From assembly GCA_034437315.1 (NCBI GenBank), contig DAOTUC010000191.1, forward strand, positions 1-5,524: 5,524 nt of DNA. Reading direction: 5' to 3'. Of the stretch, positions 1 to 5,389 are shown in pieces (positions within the stretch are counted from its first letter, which is position 1; each line of letters opens with the position of its first letter). The stretch is from DSAR01 sp034437315 (GTDB taxonomy: Bacteria > Chloroflexota > Anaerolineae > B4-G1). A program made the position numbers and the translations under genes. The notes under the pieces are model-generated. The model was not told where the DNA came from, made no database searches, and saw only the letters and a list, made by a program, of their open reading frames with translations.

Positions 1-258
1 GGTGCTGCCGAGCACGAAATCTCGTGGGCGGAGATGCTCCTAGATTTCCTCGTCTCGATCCCGCCGCTGATCGGCGGGACTGCGCTTCTCGTGACGGAGG
101 GATGGAACTGGCTGATCGCCCTTCTGTTGGCCTTGTTGCTCGTGCTGGCCTTCGTCGTCACGGGACTTGCCCGGGGAGCGTTCGCCTGCAAGTATTGCAA
201 ACAGAGGGAGGTCGGCTGCTCCGCTTATGAGATGTTTGGAGGTAACGCCGATGGCTGA
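1..258 (+). CDS. Membrane protein with C-terminal CxxC tail, 5' partial
   Basis: The frame is open from base 1 to the TGA at 256-258, so this is the last 85 residues of a gene that starts outside the window. An ATG at 34 exists, but a purine-rich stretch abuts it with no spacing, so it is probably internal. Two hydrophobic segments are visible: one around the LLDFLVSIPPLIGG stretch, and a stronger one of Leu, Ala and Val after the EGWNW motif. A short basic and cysteine-containing tail follows, with CKYCKQREVGC as its core. The CxxC plus a third Cys could bind a metal or form a disulfide, but nothing shows which. The stop overlaps the start of the next gene by 8 bases, which suggests translational coupling and one transcript. 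I do not recognise the family and assign no function. Confidence 0.65.
   Translation, partial: GAAEHEISWAEMLLDFLVSIPPLIGGTALLVTEGWNWLIALLLALLLVLAFVVTGLARGAFACKYCKQREVGCSAYEMFGGNADG
238..243 (+). promoter_or_regulatory. Ribosome binding site GGAGGT
   Basis: A perfect GGAGGT lies inside the end of the upstream gene, 7 bases before the ATG at 251. It decides the start of the next gene. The longer open frame upstream, from 167, has no such site and only overlaps the preceding gene. Confidence 0.8.
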
Positions 259-1264
259 TCCAATCGAGTGGCTGCTGGCATCCGACGAGCCCTGGACGCG
301 CTACCGCACGCTGGTGGATCTGCTCGACCGGTCGGAAGACGACGCCGAGGTGCAGGCCGCCCGCGAGGAGATGCTGGCCCATCCCCAGGTGCAGGGGCTG
401 ATCGACGAGGCCGCTGCCTGGCCCGGTTTCGCCCTCAAGCGTCACAACGACGCCAAGCACCCGATCTATGCCCTGAGTACGCTGGCCGATTTCGGTCTAC
501 GGGTGAGCGATCCCGGCATGTCCTCCATCGTGGAGACGGTGACGGCCCATCAGTCGGGAGAGAGCGCGTTCCAGACAAAGTTACGCCTCTACAAGCGCTT
601 CGGCGGTATCGACGGAGAGTACTGGACGTGGATGGCGTGTGATGCGCCGATGCTGCTCTACGCGCTGTTGGCCTTCGGGTTGACCACAGACGAGGATGAG
701 CGCATTCACCGCGCGGTGGATCATCTGGCGGAGTTAGCCGAGGACAACGGCTGGCGCTGCGCCGCCGCGCCAGAGCTGGGTAGCTTCAAGGGGCCGGGGA
801 AGCGGGAAGATCCCTGCCCCATCGCCAACGTCTACGCGCTGAAGGCGCTCTCGCAGTTGCCGGAGTTCGTCGATAGTCCCGCCACGCGCGCCGGTGCCGA
901 GGCGCTGCTCTGGCATTGGGGGCCGGAATGCGAGCGCAAAGTCTACCTGTTCGGCCTGGGCGCCTTCTTCCGCCGGCTCAAGTACCCCTTCGTCTGGTAC
1001 GACATCCTCCACGTGGTGGATGTACTTAGCCGCTTCCCCTTTGTGCACGACGACCCGCGTTTCCAGGAGATGATGGCGACGCTCACCGCGCAGGCCGACG
1101 ACGCGGGCCACTACACCGCCGCCTCAATGTATCGCGCGTGGAAGGGCTGGTCCTTCGCCGACAAGAAAACGTCCTCGCCGTGGCTCACCTTTCTGGCGCT
1201 GAGGATACAAAAACGGATAGTGTTCACAGCAGTACCGTTTTGCCCATCTTTAGCCAGTAGCTGA
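251..1264 (+). CDS. Alpha/alpha-toroid (prenyltransferase/squalene-cyclase-like) protein
   Basis: This is a 337-residue soluble protein beginning MADPIEWLLASDEPW. It has no signal peptide or membrane segment and is mostly amphipathic helices with spaced aromatic residues. From memory it resembles an uncharacterised bacterial family annotated as having a terpenoid-cyclase/prenyltransferase-like toroid fold. Supporting landmarks are NGWRC near 166-170, GPGKREDPCPIANVYALKAL around 181-200, the RRLKYPFVWYDILHVVDVL stretch near 241-259, and the SSPWLTFLALR end motif near 308-318. No DxDD-type cyclase motif is visible, so enzymatic terpene cyclisation is not supported. The start is fixed by GGAGGT at 238-243, and the gene overlaps the upstream membrane protein gene by 8 bases. 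The last 19 residues after the PWLTFLALR motif look unlike the rest and run over an inverted repeat. The native C-terminus may have been altered by nearby rearrangement. Confidence 0.72.
   Translation: MADPIEWLLASDEPWTRYRTLVDLLDRSEDDAEVQAAREEMLAHPQVQGLIDEAAAWPGFALKRHNDAKHPIYALSTLADFGLRVSDPGMSSIVETVTAHQSGESAFQTKLRLYKRFGGIDGEYWTWMACDAPMLLYALLAFGLTTDEDERIHRAVDHLAELAEDNGWRCAAAPELGSFKGPGKREDPCPIANVYALKALSQLPEFVDSPATRAGAEALLWHWGPECERKVYLFGLGAFFRRLKYPFVWYDILHVVDVLSRFPFVHDDPRFQEMMATLTAQADDAGHYTAASMYRAWKGWSFADKKTSSPWLTFLALRIQKRIVFTAVPFCPSLASS
1210..1241. terminator. Inverted repeat, possible bidirectional terminator
   Basis: AAAACGG (1210-1216) and CCGTTTT (1235-1241) are perfect inverted arms with A and T tracts on their outer sides, as in a bidirectional intrinsic terminator. 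It lies between a plus-strand gene and a minus-strand coding remnant whose stop is at 1250-1252, a convergent arrangement that fits. Against it, the plus-strand reading frame runs through the hairpin to 1264, and the loop is 18 bases long. Confidence 0.35.
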
Positions 1265-1440
1265 CTGGGCACTTTCAAAGCTCTGGCGAGCAGATGGAAA
1301 ATTCAGTATCGTGTAAGGGTCGTCTGTGCCGAAGACTTCCACCACGTTCACGTGAGCTACAGCAAGAAGCGGGGTCTCGCCGTTCTTGAGCTTGTAGGTC
1401 AGCAACGCGGCCACGCTGTGGAGCGTGGGGTCGTGTTGCT
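1250..1440 (-). pseudogene. 5'-truncated minus-strand coding remnant
   Basis: Read on the minus strand, this frame ends at a TAA (complement of 1250-1252) and gives about 63 residues, including LTYKLKNGETPLLAVAHVNV, then VVEVFGTDDPYTILNFPSAR. Third codon positions are strongly G/C, as in the GC-rich genes to the left, so it looks like real coding sequence rather than a shadow. No start with a ribosome binding site is visible. Going upstream, the frame enters the first tandem repeat unit at about 1438. This suggests the repeat array replaced the 5' part of the gene. A 66-residue open frame in another minus-strand phase (1275-1475) is the shadow here. I do not recognise the family. Confidence 0.45.
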
Positions 1441-1750
1441 CCCCACCGGGGGGAGCGTGCGCCGTTGAGGACCATTGCTTGATCGGTGTTATCTTCGTTT
1501 TCCTTGGATGAGAGCCGAGGGATTCAGCGAGGACGTTTCATCGTCTTACGGTGCGCCCACCCTTGGATCCTCACCGCTGTTTGCACCGCTGTTTCCACAC
1601 CCCGCTTTGCCCACGCCCGCTACAACCCCGCAGCCGACCAGGCAGATTGCTGTCTGCCAAGGCACAGGTAGGCGGTGAGGTTGCGGTGTTTCTGCCATTG
1701 GCGTTTCACCGCTGGTTTCACCGGTGTTTCTTTCACCGCTGCCCCGCCTT
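1438..1750. repeat. Tandem intergenic repeat, copy 1 (313 bp)
   Basis: This is the first of three degenerate direct copies. It opens with a GC-rich hairpin (GCTCCCC / GGGGAGC at 1438-1444 and 1450-1456). Next comes a 17-base block starting at 1474 (ATTGCTTGATCGGTGTT) that is identical in all copies, then a block with TTCCACACCCCGCTT. After GCAGCCGACCAG there is a stem at 1639-1656 (CAGGCAG, loop ATTG, CTGTCTG, with one G-T wobble). The tail has GCGGTGA (1672-1678) and TCACCGC (1733-1739) as inverted arms, plus repeated CACCGCTG words. It contains short open frames in several phases, but none has its frame and start conserved in the other copies. It appears non-coding. Confidence 0.75.
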
Positions 1751-2044
1751 GCCCTTCACCGAGGGGAGCGTGCATCGTTGATTGCCATTGCTTGATCGGT
1801 GTTATCTTCGTTTTCCTTGGAGGAGAGACAATGGGATTGAGACGAGGGCGTTTCATCGTTTTGCAATGTGTCCGCCCTTGGATCATCACTGCTGTTTTCA
1901 CACCCCGCTTGCTCAATCCCCCACGCTCGCTACAACCCGCAGCCGACCAGACAGATCGCTGTCTGCTGAAAGCACAGACAGGCGGTGGGGTTGCGGTGTT
2001 TTACCATTTGCGTGTCACCGATGTTTCCACCGCTGGCCTGCCTT
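1751..2044. repeat. Tandem intergenic repeat, copy 2 (294 bp)
   Basis: This second full copy follows copy 1 directly. It opens with GCCCTTCACCGAGGGGAGCG, aligned base for base with the start of the other copies. The shared 17-base block starts at 1787. The central stem is perfect here: CAGACAG, loop ATCG, CTGTCTG at 1948-1965. The later arms are GCGGTGG (1982-1988) and CCACCGC (2027-2033). A GGAGGAG followed by ATG at 1831 could start an 82-codon frame. Copy 3 has a stop after five codons at the same place and copy 1 lacks the ATG, so I do not call a gene. Confidence 0.75.
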
Positions 2045-2256
2045 GCTCTCCACTGGGGGGAGCGTGCGCCATTGCTTGATCGGTGTTCTCTTCATTTTCC
2101 TTGGAGAAGAGACAATGGGATCGAGACGGTGACATTTCATCGTTTCGCGATGAGTTCTCCCGTCGGATCATCCCCGCTGTTTCCACACCCCGCTTGCCCA
2201 CGCTCATCACAATCCGCAGCCGACCAGATAGATTGCTATCTGCCGAGGCATAGGTC
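2045..2256. repeat. Tandem intergenic repeat, copy 3, 3'-truncated
   Basis: The third copy opens with GCTCTCCACTGGGGGGAGCG, has the shared 17-base block at 2071, and carries the central stem as CAGATAG, loop ATTG, CTATCTG at 2225-2242. Similarity to the other copies stops around 2255, shortly after the stem, and the tail with the second pair of inverted arms is missing. The sequence right after the break is an open coding-like frame with lower GC. The array therefore ends inside what was once another gene. Confidence 0.7.
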
Positions 2257-2280
2257 CCGGCACTTCAAGCACGCCTGTTA

Positions 2281-2547
2281 TTGGACGGGGCTAGGTACGT
2301 AGCGGCGAAAAATTGCAATACCATTGGGGAATTTACCAGTCCAGGTTCCCTTGAGCGAGGCTACTTCGGCTATGACACCGACCTATTCTTTGACTTCAGC
2401 ACATGCGATCAGCTTATGGTGTCAATGACCAACTTTCTCGTCAGCGAGTTCTACAAGTTCAGCTTGGGCAAATGTGGAATGGCATCTGGCTATGATTTTC
2501 CCACAGACGAAGAGATCATACGTGTACTTACTACTGGTGATCGTTAA
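2281..2547 (+). CDS. Hypothetical protein, probably 5'-truncated
   Basis: An open frame ends at TAA 2545-2547. It is open upstream to about 2254, exactly where the third repeat copy stops, with a TTG at 2281 as the only early start and no ribosome binding site before it. The product is about 88 residues, soluble and acidic, with recognisable coding character (GYDTDLFFDFSTCDQL, then FLVSEFYKFSLGKCGMASGY). It has no membrane segment and two cysteines in its second half. It probably represents the C-terminal end of a larger gene cut by the repeat array. It lies 15 bases before a small membrane protein gene, so the two were likely co-expressed. It may be the tail of an older effector domain, but I do not recognise the family and that role is only a guess from position. 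Confidence 0.45.
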   Translation: MDGARYVAAKNCNTIGEFTSPGSLERGYFGYDTDLFFDFSTCDQLMVSMTNFLVSEFYKFSLGKCGMASGYDFPTDEEIIRVLTTGDR

Positions 2548-2562
2548 CAGGACAGGCAAAGG

Positions 2563-2820
2563 ATGCGAAAACTTGGTTTGGCTCTCAACATATTACTGTG
2601 CACCGTACTCGGAGTTGTAGCAGGCTGGGTCAGCGTTTGCCTTATTAGTGCTCACTTCGGTGTCCTAGTCCGAATCCCGCCGTTATCTTGGGTTCCGAAT
2701 GATGATGTATCCCAATGGCTAGTTGGCATAGTTATCCTATTCTTGGTACGGGCCCTTGTTGCTGGTGCCGTCTCTCTGTTGCTTCTGCATACGGATTCGT
2801 ACGTCATTGTCCAGTTTTAG
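2563..2820 (+). CDS. Small membrane protein, frameshifted near the 3' end
   Basis: This frame encodes 85 residues from ATG 2563, with purine-rich ACAGG at 2552-2556 six bases before it. Two hydrophobic segments are clear: residues about 5-29 (LGLALNILLCTVLGVVAGWV) and about 53-76 (WLVGIVILFLVRALVAGAVS). A soluble loop containing PPLSWVPNDDVSQ lies between them. The frame ends at TAG 2818-2820, just after a T4 run. The next phase continues smoothly with a third hydrophobic helix to a TGA at 2904-2906. The gene was therefore probably 114 codons with three membrane helices, and one T was lost from the T run. It sits between a truncated upstream ORF and the RHS gene. A small polytopic protein in that position could be a decayed immunity protein, which is inference only. 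Confidence 0.6.
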   Translation: MRKLGLALNILLCTVLGVVAGWVSVCLISAHFGVLVRIPPLSWVPNDDVSQWLVGIVILFLVRALVAGAVSLLLLHTDSYVIVQF

Positions 2821-2906
2821 GAAAATGGACGTTCCCAGTAGCGACCAGTGCTGTGTTAAGTGTTGTCATCTCACTGGTATGGGCTGCGTACGAGTTCTTT
2901 ATATGA
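2821..2906 (+). pseudogene. Out-of-frame 3' continuation of the small membrane protein
   Basis: Adding one T to the T4 run at 2815-2818 makes the upstream frame read on through GKWTFPVATSAVLSVVISLV, then WAAYEFFI and a TGA at 2904-2906. The result is a typical hydrophobic helix at the C-terminus. The T4 context does not match a standard slippery heptamer (X XXY YYZ in the zero frame), so a single-base deletion or an assembly error is more likely than programmed frameshifting. Confidence 0.5.
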
Positions 2907-2949
2907 CATACCAATTTCTCTGGAGGGGGCGCGACCTTGGGGGACGTGG

Positions 2950-4818
2950 ATGGAGACGGCGGCCCAGCCCATCCCCGCGCCCCAGGCCGACTTCAGCGAA
3001 GCGCCGCTGGCGGGCGCCGCGCCGCTGACGGTGACCTTCGCCAACCGCTCCACGCCCCTGTACGGGACGACGGGCTACACCTGGACGTTCGGCGATGGCG
3101 CGACGAGCGCCATCACCGGCCCGACCTACGTCTATATCACGCCGGGGGTGTACACCGTGACCTTGAGCGTAGCGGTGGATGACGAAAGCGCCACCCTGAC
3201 GCGGACGCACTACGTTACCGTCACGGCGGCGGGTGGCGTGGTGACGACCATGCGCATCATCAGCTACATCTACGATCCACTGGGGCGGCTGGTGGAGGCG
3301 GATTACTCCACCGGCGAGTCCTTCGCGTATGCGTATGACGCTGTCGGCAATCGCACCGCGATGACGACCACTACTCCGCTTGACGGAACTACTATCACGA
3401 CGTACACTTATGACGTGGCCAATCGCTTGACCAAAGTGGGCGACGTGGTGTACACTTGGGATGCACGGGGGAACCTTACCAACGACGGCGTGTTCACGTA
3501 CACGTACAACTCCGCCGGGCGGCTGGTGAGCGCACAATCCCTCACGTCCACCCTGCTCTACACCTACACCGCCGACGGCCTGCGCGTGGCCCAATCCGTG
3601 GACGGGGACCCGACGAAATTCTCCTGGGACTGGGCCACGGGGATCCCAGAGATGTTGAGCGATGGAGATGCACTGTACCTCGTGGGCCACGAGACGTTGG
3701 GGCAGTACGCGGGCAGTGCCTGGACCTACTACCTCCCCGACGCGCTGGGGAGTGTGCGGCAGGCGACGGACAGCGTGGGGGCGGTGGTGAGCGCGCGGGA
3801 GTGGTCGCCGTATGGCGTGGAAGTGGGGAGCGCGCAGGCGGGGTTGGGGTATACCGGCGAGTGGTACGATGGCGACATGGGGATGGTGTACCTGCGGGCG
3901 CGGTGGTACGATGTTTATCTTAACCAGTTCGTCAGTCCCGACCCTATTGTACCCGATTATCGAAATCCGCAAAGTATCAACGGCTATGTGTACGTGCTCG
4001 GGAACCCTGTCAACTATACTGACCCTAGTGGATTTGTTTATGTAACATTCGATGATGGTCCTCATTCAAATGACGAGACAATTCTAGATATCCTAAAATC
4101 TCACAATGCACGGGCAAACTTTTTCTTCCATGGCGAAAATGTCAATCTGGATGATCCGCTCGCCGTAGACATTGTCTGGCGTGTAGTAGCGGAAGGCCAT
4201 CGACTTGGCAATCATGCTTATAGGCATATTGATTTGACCGAGATGTGTTTTGATGAGATGGTGCAAACCTTAGTAGATACAGAATACAAGATCAAAGCAG
4301 CACTGAGCAAAGTGATGGATGATCAGCCCTATCGTTATAAAAGTCTGTCATCAAATAGACGTAACTACATTGACAACGTGATTGAACATGGAACTGGACT
4401 ATTCCGTGCTCCTGGCGGGGCTATAACAGCGCTTCAAAAGGATTTGCTGGAGTGCAATCCTGAAGGTGCTGCTATCTGGGACTACGATGGACAGTGTGCG
4501 ATAGGAATTTCTTCTCCCTGGAATGTCGTTGACTGGACGGTTGATCCATACGATTGGTCGATTGCTCTTAATGAGCAACCGGCTGAGATGGTTCTGGGCC
4601 GAATCAAGAATGGTTGGTGTCAGGGTATAGGGTGCATCATAAAGATATACCCCAGTTCTCTTGGCTCTTACGGCGTCAGAACCAACAGCGATAATATCCT
4701 TTTGCACTCTTGGTCCAACCCAACTGTTGAGGCTTTGGATGACATCTTACTTTGGTTGAAAGAGAAAGAATACACATTCGATTTGCTTGAGCCAGCCTGG
4801 GCTAACAGTGGAGGATAG
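2950..4818 (+). CDS. PKD-RHS core protein with C-terminal NodB/CE4 polysaccharide deacetylase domain
   Basis: From ATG 2950 the product is 622 residues. A PKD domain (about 11-93, with YTWTFGDG and PGVYTVTLSV) is followed by YD/RHS repeats (about 106-215, e.g. YIYDPLGRLVEADYS). The RHS-associated core follows (about 260-361), with LPDALGSVRQ, YLRARWYD, FVSPDPI and the terminal NYTDPSG. Then comes a NodB-homology domain (362 to end) with all five CE4 motifs: TFDDGP (D368, D369), HxxxH (H422, H426) for metal, RAPGG (R486), DWTVDPYDW, and LLHS (H586). CE4 enzymes are metal-dependent and remove acetyl groups, usually from N-acetylglucosamine polymers such as peptidoglycan or chitin. No signal peptide is visible, and there are far too few YD repeats to build a full RHS shell. 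The gene is therefore probably a headless core-plus-effector cassette. The start is uncertain: the frame opens after a stop at 2857-2859, GTG 2860 lacks a ribosome binding site, and only a G run at 2939-2943 precedes ATG 2950. Confidence 0.85.
   Translation: METAAQPIPAPQADFSEAPLAGAAPLTVTFANRSTPLYGTTGYTWTFGDGATSAITGPTYVYITPGVYTVTLSVAVDDESATLTRTHYVTVTAAGGVVTTMRIISYIYDPLGRLVEADYSTGESFAYAYDAVGNRTAMTTTTPLDGTTITTYTYDVANRLTKVGDVVYTWDARGNLTNDGVFTYTYNSAGRLVSAQSLTSTLLYTYTADGLRVAQSVDGDPTKFSWDWATGIPEMLSDGDALYLVGHETLGQYAGSAWTYYLPDALGSVRQATDSVGAVVSAREWSPYGVEVGSAQAGLGYTGEWYDGDMGMVYLRARWYDVYLNQFVSPDPIVPDYRNPQSINGYVYVLGNPVNYTDPSGFVYVTFDDGPHSNDETILDILKSHNARANFFFHGENVNLDDPLAVDIVWRVVAEGHRLGNHAYRHIDLTEMCFDEMVQTLVDTEYKIKAALSKVMDDQPYRYKSLSSNRRNYIDNVIEHGTGLFRAPGGAITALQKDLLECNPEGAAIWDYDGQCAIGISSPWNVVDWTVDPYDWSIALNEQPAEMVLGRIKNGWCQGIGCIIKIYPSSLGSYGVRTNSDNILLHSWSNPTVEALDDILLWLKEKEYTFDLLEPAWANSGG
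4810..4814 (+). promoter_or_regulatory. Ribosome binding site GGAGG for the downstream gene
   Basis: GGAGG lies in the last codons of the RHS-deacetylase gene, 9 bases before the GTG at 4824. It supports that non-ATG start and coupled translation of the two genes. Confidence 0.7.
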
Positions 4819-4823
4819 TAGCC

Positions 4824-5318
4824 GTGAGTAAAAAAAAGGTAAAGCTACTTCTTAGGCCACAGTTCGCATCTGCAGTTTTACTTCTAGCTGTCATTTGCTG
4901 CGTGACTTTGTCATTGACTACTCCAAGCGGAAGAATTACTATAAATCGTGCGCTGTGGAAAGTGGTTAAACCAGCAGAGTACTATATGGAAGTACGTGAA
5001 CTCAGATCAGATGGAGGATTATGGCGTTGGAGAGTACACGTACAGGATGACAGCCTTCTGCCTGTTCAATTGCTAGAAAGTAAAACATCGGGATTCGCTG
5101 AAAAGGAAAGCTGGTTAGAATCAAGCAGTCTCACTATTGAGCAGATCTTCACAGCAGCAAGTCGATTTTGCGCCGATAGGGGTTTTGCTAAATGTAGACT
5201 TGAGTTTGACTCACAGTTTCACTATCCCAAGCAAGTAGACTCTTATGAGTTGATTATCATTGAAGTTGAAAATTTCATATCGTGTGACGAAAATCCACAA
5301 GATTGTCCAAGACGATAG
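4824..5318 (+). CDS. Membrane-anchored DUF6174-like protein, candidate immunity/partner of the deacetylase
   Basis: This 164-residue protein starts at GTG 4824, five bases after the RHS-deacetylase stop. The N-terminus is basic (KKK at 3-5) and precedes one hydrophobic segment (about 13-32), which suggests an N-in anchor with the rest outside the cytoplasm. No lipobox is present, since Ile precedes the first Cys. The outer part resembles DUF6174 as I recall it: YYMEVRELRSDGGLWRWRV, then TIEQIFTAASRF (104-115), then FDSQFHYPKQVDSY (128-141) and a closing strand. This match is from memory. Four cysteines in the outer part (116, 124, 154, 161) could form disulfides. Tight linkage, shared AT-rich composition and the expected location of both products make it a candidate immunity protein or modulator of the deacetylase. 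A run of eight A at 4830-4837 near the start could permit slippage. Confidence 0.7.
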   Translation: MSKKKVKLLLRPQFASAVLLLAVICCVTLSLTTPSGRITINRALWKVVKPAEYYMEVRELRSDGGLWRWRVHVQDDSLLPVQLLESKTSGFAEKESWLESSSLTIEQIFTAASRFCADRGFAKCRLEFDSQFHYPKQVDSYELIIIEVENFISCDENPQDCPRR

Positions 5319-5321
5319 TAA

Positions 5322-5347
5322 AGCCGTAGGCTGGGTTAGCGGCGGCT
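5322..5347. repeat. Partial dispersed repeat with imperfect stem
   Basis: The sequence GTAGGCTGGGTTAGCGG (5326-5342) resembles one half of a dispersed palindromic repeat common in environmental bacteria, in which a GTAGGTTGGGTT word faces an AACCCAAC word. Only one half is present here. AGCCG (5322-5326) and CGGCT (5343-5347), with an inner GCT/AGC, make an imperfect stem just after the stop at 5318. There is no T tract, so a terminator role is weak. The match to the repeat class is from memory. Confidence 0.35.
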
Positions 5348-5389
5348 AAAGAAACAGGTTAGGAGTCGTTCCAATGGTGTGAAGTTATT

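Noticed and set aside
734..1111. Minus-strand open frame of 125 codons inside the toroid-protein gene
   Set aside because: It is antisense to a convincing plus-strand gene with a good ribosome site and family-like motifs.
1831..2079. 82-codon frame in repeat copy 2 with GGAGGAG before its ATG
   Set aside because: The aligned position in copy 3 reaches a stop after five codons and copy 1 has no ATG there. The product has no coding character beyond what the repeat imposes.
1438..2256. CRISPR array
   Set aside because: Units are about 300 bases, degenerate along their whole length, with no short identical repeats separated by unique spacers and no cas genes nearby.
1474..2302. Repeated LLDRC-LRFPW-type peptides in overlapping frames of the three repeat copies
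   Set aside because: The similarity follows from the DNA repeat itself. Starts, stops and frames are not conserved, so I do not call a repeated small protein.
2899..4065. Minus-strand open frame of 388 codons
   Set aside because: It is antisense to the clear PKD-RHS coding sequence, rich in His, Arg, Pro and Val from GC-rich codon complement, and has no recognisable domain. It is a shadow frame.
4399..4707. Minus-strand open frame of 102 codons inside the deacetylase domain
   Set aside because: It is antisense to the intact CE4 motifs and shows no ribosome site or recognisable features.
4830..4837. Run of eight A as a programmed frameshift or phase-variation switch
   Set aside because: The run encodes an ordinary Lys-rich N-terminus before a membrane anchor, and the zero frame is fully open. 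There is no evidence of an alternative product.
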